From contig JALRKC010000039.1 in the NCBI GenBank assembly GCA_023254955.1, positions 1 through 7,367 of the forward strand: a stretch of DNA of 7,367 nt, in the 5' to 3' direction. This document shows, in pieces, positions 1-7,088 of this stretch. The notes under the pieces are model-generated. The model was not told where the DNA came from. It did no database searches and worked only from the letters and a program-made list of their open reading frames with translations. The translations under genes were made by a program, and so were the position numbers. Each line of letters begins with the position of its first letter. The first letter of the stretch is position 1. Source of the DNA: Candidatus Nanopelagicales bacterium. GTDB lineage: Bacteria; Actinomycetota; Actinomycetes; S36-B12; UBA5976.

Positions 1-372
<372 letters not shown>

Positions 373-444
373 AGAATGGTTTGATCTTAGGCTGACAAGA
401 TTCCAAGCTGTCTGCTTATTTAAATTGTCATACCAAAGGAATTC

Positions 445-480
445 CCTAAGTTGAAATGGCTTACGCCGCCTCAACCTCGG
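445..480 (-). other. Hairpin in the rRNA leader, proximal to 16S
   Basis: On the minus strand, CCGAGGTTGA (471-480) can pair with TCAACTTAGG (445-454): eight Watson-Crick pairs, one G-U wobble and one mismatch. A further GGC/GCC pairing is possible inside the loop. It sits about 75 bases before the 16S 5' end. It could be part of a processing structure or a leader stem; no U-run follows, so it is not a terminator. Found by eye only. Confidence 0.45.
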
Positions 481-510
481 GGGTATTTGGCATTGACTTT
501 CGGCACACTA

Positions 511-522
511 TTGAGTTCTCAA
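511..522 (-). promoter_or_regulatory. Conserved actinobacterial rRNA leader element (boxA-like)
   Basis: The minus strand reads TTGAGAACTCAA followed by TAGTGTGCC, about 140 bases upstream of 16S. From memory, the same TTGAGAACTCA core followed by a GTGTG-like stretch occurs in rRNA leaders or spacers of mycobacteria and streptomycetes, where it has been linked to antitermination or processing. The core is also a perfect inverted repeat (TTGAG and CTCAA around AA). Its role here is inferred from position and resemblance. Confidence 0.55.
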
Positions 523-536
523 GTTACAGGCGCGCA

Positions 537-565
537 CTAAATCATCCCTTTCGGGGAAGTTTTAG
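537..565 (-). other. Imperfect hairpin in the rRNA leader
   Basis: On the minus strand CTAAA (561-565) pairs with TTTAG (537-541), and TCCC (554-557) pairs with GGGA (545-548) around a five-base CGAAA loop. The arms are joined by a small internal loop that contains one more C-G pair. No U-run follows, so it is not a terminator. It lies directly upstream of the TTGAGAACTCAA element. It was recognised by eye and no folding energy was computed. Confidence 0.4.
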
Positions 566-573
566 GGCGACTG

Positions 574-601
574 ATTTTACTGCTGACTGCTGCTCTTAAA
601 A
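574..601 (-). promoter_or_regulatory. Weak candidate promoter for the rRNA operon
   Basis: On the minus strand TAAAAT (574-579) matches the -10 consensus TATAAT at five of six positions. Sixteen bases upstream lies TTTTAA (596-601), which matches TTGACA at only three of six. Transcription would begin near 567, giving a leader of about 195 bases. The -35 is poor and overlaps the U-run of the putative terminator, so this is a suggestion; no strong rRNA-type promoter is visible anywhere in the spacer. Confidence 0.22.
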
Positions 602-623
602 CCGGCCACTTGAAGTGTCCGTT
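598..623 (-). terminator. Possible weak intrinsic terminator after tyrS
   Basis: On the minus strand, CGG-A-CACT (614-621) can pair with AGTG-G-CCG (603-610) around the loop TCA: seven pairs with one A/G mismatch, with a possible two-pair extension after a bulge. It is followed by G and then TTTT (598-601). It sits about 55-75 bases past the tyrS stop codon, where an operon-ending terminator would be expected. The stem is imperfect and the U-run has only four bases, so termination, if any, may be partial. Confidence 0.35.
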
Positions 624-675
624 CCTTCTAAGAATTAACAGCGATTTCGAAGTCTATCTGACCCTATAGGAAGGC

Positions 676-1956
676 CTATTCAGGACCCCCGAATCTGACC
701 CCAGCAAGATTCCGCTTGCCTCGCCTAAGGACCACCACCCCACCAGCCAACAGATCCGCCCGGTCGATTTTCTGCTCCCCATCGGCAATTCGTTGGTTAT
801 TTAAGTAGGCACCACCCTCCAAAATCGCTCTTCTTGCTGCGCTTTTGCTGTTTACTAATTTAGTTTTAGCCAAGATATCAACTAAAGGTAAATCAGCGTC
901 GGTCTTTGGAAGTTCTACTAATTCAATTTCACGCAAACTTGAAATTAGCGTATCTTCATCTAGTGATTTCAATTCACCATCTGAGAAGAATGCACTAGTT
1001 GCTGCGATAACTTTTTGAGTTTGTGAGTTTCCATGCACTAGTGAAGTTAATTCGTAAGCTAAATCTCTTTGGGCAATTCTAGCTGCTGGATTTTCGTTAT
1101 TAATTTTTAGAATATTTCTAATTTCCTCAATTGGTTTTAGACTGAAAGCCATCATCATTCTTTCTATGTCAGCATCATCAGTATTGATCCAAAACTGATA
1201 GAAAGCAAAAGGTGAAGTTAATTCTGAGCTAAGCCAAATAGTCCCTGCTTCAGTCTTTCCAAACTTTCCACCATCAGCTTTTGTTAAAAGCGGAGTGGTT
1301 AATGCATGAACCTTATTACCGGTTTTTCGTCGAATGAAATCAACACCAGCAGTAATGTTGCCCCATTGATCGCTTCCACCAGTTTGAAGCTGACAGTTGT
1401 AAATTTGGTTCAATTCGAAATAATCATTGGCTTGTAGAATTGCATAAGAAAATTCTGTATAAGAAATTCCAGCGGCGTTTAATCTTGCAGACACTGCCTC
1501 ACGTTCCAACATTCTGTTAATTGAAAAATGTTTACCAATATCTCGTAACAAATCGATTGCAGAAATCTGGCTCGTCCATTCCATATTGTTGACTACTCGT
1601 GCTGCGTTTTCACTGACAAAGTCAAAGTATGGCTGGATCTGTCTCTGAATTTTTTCCGTCCAATTTAGAACTGTCTTTAGTTCGTTGAGACTTCTCTCCC
1701 CAGATTCTTTGGGGTCGCCAATTAAGCCGGTTGCTCCCCCAACAAGCAGAAGAGGCTGATGACCGTAATTTTGAAGCCGCTTTGCCACCAAAATCTGCAT
1801 CAGATTTCCCAAATGCAAACTCTCTGCCGTTGGATCAAAGCCAATATAAAAAGTAATTGATTTTTCATCAAGTAGTTTCTCTAAGTCCGCTACATCAGTG
1901 GTTTGATGAATTAAGTCCCTCGCCTGAAGGTCCTTTACTACCCCGGGTTTATGCAT
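676..1956 (-). CDS. tyrS: Tyrosyl-tRNA synthetase (TyrS)
   Basis: This cytoplasmic class I aminoacyl-tRNA synthetase charges tRNA-Tyr with tyrosine using ATP. With the chosen ATG the protein is 426 residues, the usual bacterial length. The family pattern is complete: FDPTAESLHLGN (residues 40-51) contains the HIGH-type ATP motif, GGATGLIGDP (73-82) follows, then YAILQANDY (171-179) with the tyrosine-pocket Tyr, Gln and Asp, SDQWGN (195-200), and KFGKT (231-235) as the KMSKS-type loop. A C-terminal S4 RNA-binding domain spans about 357-416. The frame stays open 56 codons upstream, but that stretch lies inside argH and does not resemble TyrS. The ATG at 1956, overlapping the argH stop by eight bases, gives the family-like N-terminus (LQARDLIHQTTD). 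GGAAG directly precedes this ATG, too close for a good Shine-Dalgarno, so translational coupling to argH is likely. No T-box leader is present. Confidence 0.97.
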   Translation of the reverse strand: MHKPGVVKDLQARDLIHQTTDVADLEKLLDEKSITFYIGFDPTAESLHLGNLMQILVAKRLQNYGHQPLLLVGGATGLIGDPKESGERSLNELKTVLNWTEKIQRQIQPYFDFVSENAARVVNNMEWTSQISAIDLLRDIGKHFSINRMLEREAVSARLNAAGISYTEFSYAILQANDYFELNQIYNCQLQTGGSDQWGNITAGVDFIRRKTGNKVHALTTPLLTKADGGKFGKTEAGTIWLSSELTSPFAFYQFWINTDDADIERMMMAFSLKPIEEIRNILKINNENPAARIAQRDLAYELTSLVHGNSQTQKVIAATSAFFSDGELKSLDEDTLISSLREIELVELPKTDADLPLVDILAKTKLVNSKSAARRAILEGGAYLNNQRIADGEQKIDRADLLAGGVVVLRRGKRNLAGVRFGGPE

Positions 1957-3379
1957 CTTCCAACTTTCTAAAAACGATCTCGTTAGCCCATGAAGCATAG
2001 CTTTGTCTTTGTTTCTGCAGACCCTTGATTTGATTTTTAATACTCGTGGGACTAGTTCCGGCTGCCGAATTTCTATTTTTGAGACTACCTGCGACGTTAA
2101 GCCAGTCATACACATCGCTGGCAAATGCCTTACTAATTGAATGCAATTGTTTGAGTGACAATTGTGCTAATTCAAGATTCGCTTCCTCGGCAAGTTTGAC
2201 ACATTTACCAGTAATTTCATGAGCAGATTTGAAATCCATCCCTTTTCGAGTTAAATAATCAGCAATTTCGGTGGCAAGAGAAAATCCCCCAGAAGCCTGT
2301 TCAGAAAGTTTTGCTAAATCAAATTGAAGCGTGGAAACAACGCCTAACATTACTGGCAGAATCTGCTTCATGGTGTCGACTGAGTCAAAAATTGGTTCTT
2401 TGTCTTCCTGTAAATCTCGATTGTAGGCAAAAGGAAGCGACTTCAATAGCGTGAGAACTGCTGTGGTGTTACCGATTAGTCTTGCTGATTTTCCTCTGGT
2501 TAACTCGGCACCATCGGCATTCTTTTTTTGAGGCATCATGCTCGAGCCGGTACTCCAGGCATCGTCGAGTTTTGCAAAACCAAATTCACTAGTCGATAGC
2601 AAAATAATTTCTTCAGCTAGTTTTGAAAGATGAACTCCACATAGTGCAAGATCAAAGGCAAGTTCAGCAACAAAATCTCTTTCGCTTACCGCATCTATAG
2701 AATTTAAACTAAAATCGTCAAAAGCTAACAAACTGGCAGTCATTCTGGTTTGTTTTACAATTCCGCTGCCTGCCAAAGCTCCCGCGCCAAGCGGTGAAAC
2801 TGCTGCCCGCTCGTCCCAATTTTGGAGTCGATCTAAGTCTCGAAATAATCCATGAACATGTGAAAGCAGCAAATGGCCTAGCGTGACAGGTTGCGCCCGC
2901 TGTGTGTGGGTATATCCGGGCATTGGATCTGATGCATGTTTTTGCCCTAGGGAAATTAACTCAGTGGCTAAATCGATTACCAGGCGTGAAATATCTCTTA
3001 CTTCATCGCGCAAGTACATTCTCAAATCACAACTAATTTGATCATTTCTACTTCTGCCGGCTCGAACCCAAGGACCAACCTGTGGAGATCTTTCGATCAA
3101 GATTCTTTCTAACGCACTATGCACATCTTCATCGACTAAAGCGGGTGTTAATCTGCCTTTTTTTAAGTCTTTTAACATTCCATTCAATGCCACATTTAAT
3201 TTTTTGAATTGAGCCTGAGAAATTATTTTCTCTTCTAATAAACCCTGTGCATGTGCCATAGTTTGCAGCAAGTCATAGGGAGCTAGGCGCCAATCAAAGC
3301 CCGTAGATTGACTTAATTTGAATAATTCTTTGCTCATTGGTTTTGTAAACCGAGCTCCCCATAATTGCTGCGTCTTCAC
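1949..3379 (-). CDS. argH: Argininosuccinate lyase (ArgH)
   Basis: It cleaves argininosuccinate to arginine and fumarate, the last step of arginine synthesis, as a cytoplasmic homotetramer. The protein has 476 residues, normal for the family. Visible motifs are LWGARF near the N-terminus (6-11), AGRSRNDQ (107-114) in the substrate site, GYTHTQRAQP (155-164) with the conserved catalytic-region histidine, and the fumarase/lyase superfamily signature GSSMMPQKKN (278-287) carrying the catalytic serine loop. The residue after the signature is Ala (NAD) where many homologues have Pro (NPD), which falls outside the core pattern. The start is GTG, and its G is the last base of the argG TAG stop (a one-base overlap). 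No clear Shine-Dalgarno precedes it, so translation is probably coupled to argG. The 3' end overlaps the tyrS start by eight bases. Confidence 0.97.
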   Translation of the reverse strand: MKTQQLWGARFTKPMSKELFKLSQSTGFDWRLAPYDLLQTMAHAQGLLEEKIISQAQFKKLNVALNGMLKDLKKGRLTPALVDEDVHSALERILIERSPQVGPWVRAGRSRNDQISCDLRMYLRDEVRDISRLVIDLATELISLGQKHASDPMPGYTHTQRAQPVTLGHLLLSHVHGLFRDLDRLQNWDERAAVSPLGAGALAGSGIVKQTRMTASLLAFDDFSLNSIDAVSERDFVAELAFDLALCGVHLSKLAEEIILLSTSEFGFAKLDDAWSTGSSMMPQKKNADGAELTRGKSARLIGNTTAVLTLLKSLPFAYNRDLQEDKEPIFDSVDTMKQILPVMLGVVSTLQFDLAKLSEQASGGFSLATEIADYLTRKGMDFKSAHEITGKCVKLAEEANLELAQLSLKQLHSISKAFASDVYDWLNVAGSLKNRNSAAGTSPTSIKNQIKGLQKQRQSYASWANEIVFRKLEDA

Positions 3380-4575
3380 TAAATTCTGCGATCTCTATCG
3401 GAGGCAATCTTTGTTGTCATGCCAAATATCTCAATGAAACCCTTCGCCCAAGATTGATCGTAGGTATCTTCGCTGTCATAGGTCGCGAGATCGTATCGAT
3501 AAAGCGAATTTTCGCTTCGGCGACCGGTTACTTGAGCTACTCCTGCATGTAATTTCATCCTGATTTCTCCACTAACCGGCTTTTGCGTTTGGTTAATGAA
3601 AGCGTCCAAAGCACTTTTGAGTGGTGAAAACCAGAGGCCGTCATAAACCAATTCAGCCCAGCGCTGTTCCACTAATCGTTTAAATCTAGCTAGTTCTCGT
3701 TCAACTGTGACGCTTTCCATTTCGCGATGGGCAGTAATGAGCGCCATGGCTCCGGGAGCTTCATAAACTTCTCTGCTCTTGATTCCAACCAAGCGATCTT
3801 CAACCATATCGATTCGCCCAATTCCTTGAGCGCCAGCTCGACGATTCATGATTTCAATAGCTTCGAGCATCGAAACCTTCTGACCATCGATGTGAGTTGG
3901 TGTGCCCGACTCAAAGGTTATTGTTACTTCGTCTGGCGCTTTATTGGTATCAGGAGCCGAGGTATAAGAGTAAATATCTTCAATTGGACCATTCCAGATA
4001 TCTTCAAGAAAACCGGTTTCTACCGCACGCCCCCAAACATTTTGATCTATCGAATATGGACTTTTCTTATTGACATCTATAGGAAGATTATTTTCTTCTG
4101 CAAATACTATTGCTTTATCTCTCGTCATAGAAGAGTCTCTGACGGGCGCAAAGACCTTTAAGTCAGAATTTAATGCAGCAAAACTCACCTCGAAACGAAC
4201 TTGATCGTTTCCTTTTCCAGTGCAGCCGTGGCTGACTGTGTCGGCTGCGTACTCATTGGCTGCATCAACCATGTGTTTTGCAATGAGCGGTCTAGACAAA
4301 GAAGAAACTAATGGGTACTTATCCATATATAAGGCATTTGCTTTTAGTGCCGGTAAGCAATATTCGTTAGCGAACTCTTCTTTCAAATCAAGGACTATCG
4401 ATTCTTCAGCTCCGCAAGCTAGGGCACGCTTCTTAATTACCTCCATGTCTTCACCGCCTTGGCCAACATCGGCCGCAACGGCAATGACATCTTTTCCGGT
4501 CTCTTCTTTAATCCAACCGATGGCAACTGAGGTATCAAGTCCTCCGGAATATGCCAAAACTACTTTTTCACTCAC
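3379..4575 (-). CDS. argG: Argininosuccinate synthase (ArgG)
   Basis: It condenses citrulline and aspartate using ATP to give argininosuccinate, the penultimate step to arginine. The length of 398 residues is typical of bacterial ArgG. The N-terminal PP-loop AYSGGLDTS (8-16) binds [18 protein letters not shown] (115-129) is the family signature contacting citrulline and aspartate, and [10 protein letters not shown] (174-183) is also strongly conserved. Translation starts at GTG (4573-4575), preceded by a good Shine-Dalgarno GGGAG five bases away. This is the only gene in the cluster with a real intergenic gap (26 bases after argR) and its own clear ribosome binding site, so it may be translated independently. 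It shares one base with argH downstream. Base composition looks somewhat less AT-rich than argH or tyrS, as expected for a highly conserved enzyme. Confidence 0.98.
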   Translation of the reverse strand: MSEKVVLAYSGGLDTSVAIGWIKEETGKDVIAVAADVGQGGEDMEVIKKRALACGAEESIVLDLKEEFANEYCLPALKANALYMDKYPLVSSLSRPLIAKHMVDAANEYAADTVSHGCTGKGNDQVRFEVSFAALNSDLKVFAPVRDSSMTRDKAIVFAEENNLPIDVNKKSPYSIDQNVWGRAVETGFLEDIWNGPIEDIYSYTSAPDTNKAPDEVTITFESGTPTHIDGQKVSMLEAIEIMNRRAGAQGIGRIDMVEDRLVGIKSREVYEAPGAMALITAHREMESVTVERELARFKRLVEQRWAELVYDGLWFSPLKSALDAFINQTQKPVSGEIRMKLHAGVAQVTGRRSENSLYRYDLATYDSEDTYDQSWAKGFIEIFGMTTKIASDRDRRI

Positions 4576-4580
4576 CTTTT

Positions 4581-4585
4581 CTCCC
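4581..4585 (-). promoter_or_regulatory. Shine-Dalgarno site of argG
   Basis: GGGAG on the minus strand with a five-base spacer to the GTG start of argG. It is the only strong ribosome binding site seen at any gene junction in the window and it fixes the GTG as the start, since no ATG lies nearby in frame. Confidence 0.75.
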
Positions 4586-4601
4586 TTTTCTGTTTCTTAC
4601 T

Positions 4602-5063
4602 CTACCGATTACTTCTAGCTAATTCCCACAACTGTTCTGCGACCTTCTTACCTCCATGCGCATCTTTTGTCACGATCAATACCGTGTCATCGCCAGCAAT
4701 AGTTCCAATAATTTCATTTAAGCCTGAGCTGTCCACAGATGAGGCAAAAAATTGCGCACCCCCTGGCGGAGTTCTTACCACAGCGATATTGGCTGAGTGA
4801 TCAATTCCAACGATTAAATCAGCGTTGATAATTCTCTTTAAATGATTAGCTGCACCTTGGTCTATTTGATAGGTACTTTGTTTTGTGTCTTGACTCTTGA
4901 CAATCTTTAACTCATCAAGATCTCTGGATAGTGTTGCCTGAGTAATCTCTATTCCAAGACGTCGCAATTCTTTGAGAATTTGCGCCTGTGAAGTCACTGA
5001 TTTATTTGAAACAATATCTTTAATTGCTTGATGTCGAGAATTCTTAGTAGGTGGAATTTTCAT
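4602..5063 (-). CDS. argR: Arginine repressor (ArgR)
   Basis: A DNA-binding regulator of about the standard size (153 residues). In this family, arginine binding promotes a hexamer that represses arginine synthesis genes at ARG boxes. The N-terminal half (about 8-70) is a winged helix-turn-helix with the recognition segment TQATLSRDLDEL (41-52). The C-terminal half carries the oligomerisation and arginine-binding core, with GTIAGDDTVLIV (120-131) including the conserved Asp-Asp pair. The start ATG overlaps the argD stop as ATGA, and no Shine-Dalgarno is evident, so it is probably translated by coupling. Its place between argD and argG matches the actinobacterial arg cluster, except that argF normally lies directly before it and is absent. 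Its target operator would be expected upstream of argC or argJ, outside this window. Confidence 0.96.
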   Translation of the reverse strand: MKIPPTKNSRHQAIKDIVSNKSVTSQAQILKELRRLGIEITQATLSRDLDELKIVKSQDTKQSTYQIDQGAANHLKRIINADLIVGIDHSANIAVVRTPPGGAQFFASSVDSSGLNEIIGTIAGDDTVLIVTKDAHGGKKVAEQLWELARSNR

Positions 5064-6217
5064 ACCGTATCCAATGCTTTATCAATAATCTCGCAGGCAA
5101 AATCAATTTGTTTTTTCTTGATTATCAATGGAGGTGCAATTCTGATGATCGAGTCAGACAAGGCATTGAGCAACAATCCAGATTGTTGCGCTTTAGCGAC
5201 AACCTGCTTGGCAACCGGTCGCTGTAAATAAATGCCACGCAAAAGTCCAGATCCACTTATTTTTTTAACTGCTTTATGGCCGCTTAAATTGCGTGCGAAA
5301 TGCTCACCACGCAGTCTCGAATTTTCCAGCAAACTGTATTTTTCAATAGTTTCAATTACTGCAAGTGCCACAGCGCTAGACAAAGGATTGCCGCCAAAAG
5401 TAGAGCCGTGAGCACCGGGGTTAAACCCATCCACCAATTCTCCAAAAACCATAATCGCACCGATGGGCAATCCAGCAGCTAATCCTTTAGCTAGCACAAT
5501 TACATCGGGATCCAGTCCGAGCGATTCGCTCATAAACCAGTAGCCAGATCTGCCAATTCCAGTCTGCACTTCATCGGCAACTAAATAAGCATTTTTTTCT
5601 TTGGTAAAGACTTTGAGGCTTTCCAAAAAGTCAAAGTCAAGATCTACTACTCCACCTTCGCCCTGAATTGGCTCGAAAAATAAAGAACTCACTTCGTTCT
5701 CTTGAAAATTTGCGAGCTGATTTTTTTGGTTGGCTTGCAGAAATTCAATACCTGGCAGTAGTGGTTCAAAGCCTGCCTGCTTAGCCTTTTGACCCGTGAG
5801 CGAGAGCGCTCCAAAAGTTCTACCGTGAAAGGAATTTTCAAGCGAGAGAGCTAATCCTGATTTATTCATTCGAGTAATTTTCAGAGCAGCTTCATTAGCT
5901 TCCGCCCCAGAATTACAGAAAAAAATTCTGCTCTTTCTCTTGGAGAGACTTTGCAATTTTTCAGCTAATTTAAGACTGGGCTCGTTGATGTAAAGATTGC
6001 TAGTATGAATTAACTTTTTGGACTGAACCTTTATTGCCTTCACAACTGCCGGATGGGAATGCCCAAGTGAGGAAACAGCAATTCCACTTACCAAATCTAA
6101 ATACTTTTTATTGTTCGAATCTTTAACATAAACTCCAGATCCAGAAACGATCTGAACATCAGGTGTTCCATAGTTTCCTAAAAAAGCTTGATTCCACCTA
6201 TTAATAAGTTCACTCAT
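5060..6217 (-). CDS. argD: Acetylornithine aminotransferase (ArgD)
   Basis: A PLP-dependent class III aminotransferase that converts N-acetylglutamate 5-semialdehyde to N-acetylornithine, using glutamate as amino donor. Some ArgD enzymes also serve lysine synthesis as succinyl-diaminopimelate aminotransferase. The length of 385 residues fits the family. Visible features are CNSGAEANE (101-109) for phosphate binding, SFHGRT (129-134), VADEVQTGIGRSG (213-225) with the Asp contacting the PLP ring nitrogen, VLAKGLAAGLPIGA (241-254) with Lys244 as the PLP lysine, and GSTFGGNP (271-278). The ATG start lies eight bases before the end of argB, and no strong Shine-Dalgarno is seen. The stop overlaps the argR start as ATGA, so no gene lies between the two. 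The context settles the assignment as ArgD over other class III aminotransferases. Confidence 0.96.
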   Translation of the reverse strand: MSELINRWNQAFLGNYGTPDVQIVSGSGVYVKDSNNKKYLDLVSGIAVSSLGHSHPAVVKAIKVQSKKLIHTSNLYINEPSLKLAEKLQSLSKRKSRIFFCNSGAEANEAALKITRMNKSGLALSLENSFHGRTFGALSLTGQKAKQAGFEPLLPGIEFLQANQKNQLANFQENEVSSLFFEPIQGEGGVVDLDFDFLESLKVFTKEKNAYLVADEVQTGIGRSGYWFMSESLGLDPDVIVLAKGLAAGLPIGAIMVFGELVDGFNPGAHGSTFGGNPLSSAVALAVIETIEKYSLLENSRLRGEHFARNLSGHKAVKKISGSGLLRGIYLQRPVAKQVVAKAQQSGLLLNALSDSIIRIAPPLIIKKKQIDFACEIIDKALDTV

Positions 6218-7088
6218 CTTGAATTACCATGGTTCCGGCCCCTTGGTCAGTAAATATTTCGACCATTAAGCCATGTTCGATTCGACCGTCTAAAACGTGT
6301 GCTCTGGGAACGCCACTTTCAACAGCCCAGAAACACGATTGCATTTTTGGCTTCATTCCTTCGTCTAAATCTGGTAACAGTTTTTTTAAGTCCTTTAAGG
6401 TGATTTGGGGAATTAAACTGTCTGGATCTGGATACTTACTCATTAATCCAATTACATCGGTGAGCACCACTAATTTTTGCGCCTGTAGCGCGCTAGCTAG
6501 GGCGCTTGCTGCAAAATCTGCATTTACGTTCAAGGTGTTTCCTTGCTCATCTACCGCCAAGGTACTAATGACTGGCACTTTTCCTAGCGCGATTACTTCT
6601 TTGACCGCGGAGGGGTCTACTTGGACAATCTCACCAACTAAACCCAAATCAACCGCTTCACCGTCCAATTGATTTATTTTTGTTGCTTTAAGCAGTCCCC
6701 GCTCATCGCCACTCAAACCCACAGCACATTCATGTACTTCGTTAATCGCCTTTTTTATGTTGAATTGAATTTCGTTAACTAGTACGTTTTTTATTATTCG
6801 GATCGCGTTTGCCTCAGTGTGGCGAAGTCCCTTAATGAATTTTGTTTCAATTCCAGCCTGCTTTAACGCCGCAGATATCTGAGGACCACCACCATGCACC
6901 ACCACTGGATTAATCCCAGCCAATTTTAAAAAGGTAATGTCTTCGGCAAAACTCTTGAACAAGCGAACGTCGGTCATAGCATTTCCACCAAATTTTATAA
7001 CTAAAATTGAATCTCTAAATTTCAATAACCAAGGTAAAGCTTGCGCCAGTACCGCTGCTTTAGTGAGTGCCATTTCCGTAGTGCTCAT
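6210..7088 (-). CDS. argB: Acetylglutamate kinase (ArgB)
   Basis: It phosphorylates N-acetylglutamate with ATP, the committed step toward ornithine and often the feedback-controlled one. The protein has 292 residues and belongs to the amino acid kinase fold. Seen are KFGGNAM (32-38) for ATP phosphate binding, VVHGGGPQ (63-70) for the substrate, GLRHTEA (87-93), the Asn-rich NVNADFAASALA (187-198), VVLTDVIGLM (207-216), and GMKPKM (244-249) with a conserved lysine. About 25 residues precede the kinase core, including a predicted helix (ALTKAAVLAQALPWLLKF). In the family such an N-terminal helix is found in arginine-inhibited hexameric enzymes, so feedback inhibition is likely but inferred. The ATG at 7088 overlaps the argJ stop as ATGA. 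A second in-frame ATG five codons on is possible. The end overlaps argD by eight bases. Confidence 0.96.
   Translation of the reverse strand: MSTTEMALTKAAVLAQALPWLLKFRDSILVIKFGGNAMTDVRLFKSFAEDITFLKLAGINPVVVHGGGPQISAALKQAGIETKFIKGLRHTEANAIRIIKNVLVNEIQFNIKKAINEVHECAVGLSGDERGLLKATKINQLDGEAVDLGLVGEIVQVDPSAVKEVIALGKVPVISTLAVDEQGNTLNVNADFAASALASALQAQKLVVLTDVIGLMSKYPDPDSLIPQITLKDLKKLLPDLDEGMKPKMQSCFWAVESGVPRAHVLDGRIEHGLMVEIFTDQGAGTMVIQDE

Larger units (their letters stand above)
373..675 (-). other. Non-coding rRNA leader and spacer between tyrS and 16S rRNA
   Basis: About 300 bases without a credible gene. Read on the minus strand from tyrS, it holds in order: a possible hairpin terminator (598-623), a weak promoter candidate (574-601), an imperfect hairpin (537-565), the palindromic TTGAGAACTCAA element (511-522), and a second hairpin (445-480), then the 16S 5' end. 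Leaders of this length with antitermination and processing signals are normal in front of bacterial rRNA operons. Part of this RNA probably pairs with the 16S 3' flank for RNase III processing, but that partner is outside the window. No tRNA and no open frame with a start and ribosome binding site is seen here. Confidence 0.8.

Noticed and set aside
586..601. TGCTCTTAAAA on the plus strand, resembling the E. coli rRNA boxA
   Set aside because: It is on the strand opposite to rRNA transcription, so it cannot act as an antitermination site for this operon.
1957..2000. Possible T-box leader in front of tyrS
   Set aside because: tyrS overlaps the end of argH and there is no upstream non-coding region that could hold a T-box.
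3318..3328. TTGAATAATTC, similar to half of an ARG box
   Set aside because: It lies within conserved argH codons, only a half-site matches, and AT-rich coding sequence gives such matches by chance.
3727..4618. Two plus-strand open frames of 144 and 132 codons (3727-4161 and 4220-4618)
   Set aside because: Both are antisense to argG, a strongly conserved enzyme, and their translations show no recognisable domain.
6229..6672. Plus-strand open frame of 147 codons
   Set aside because: It is antisense to argB; the translation is low in features and mirrors argB codon structure.
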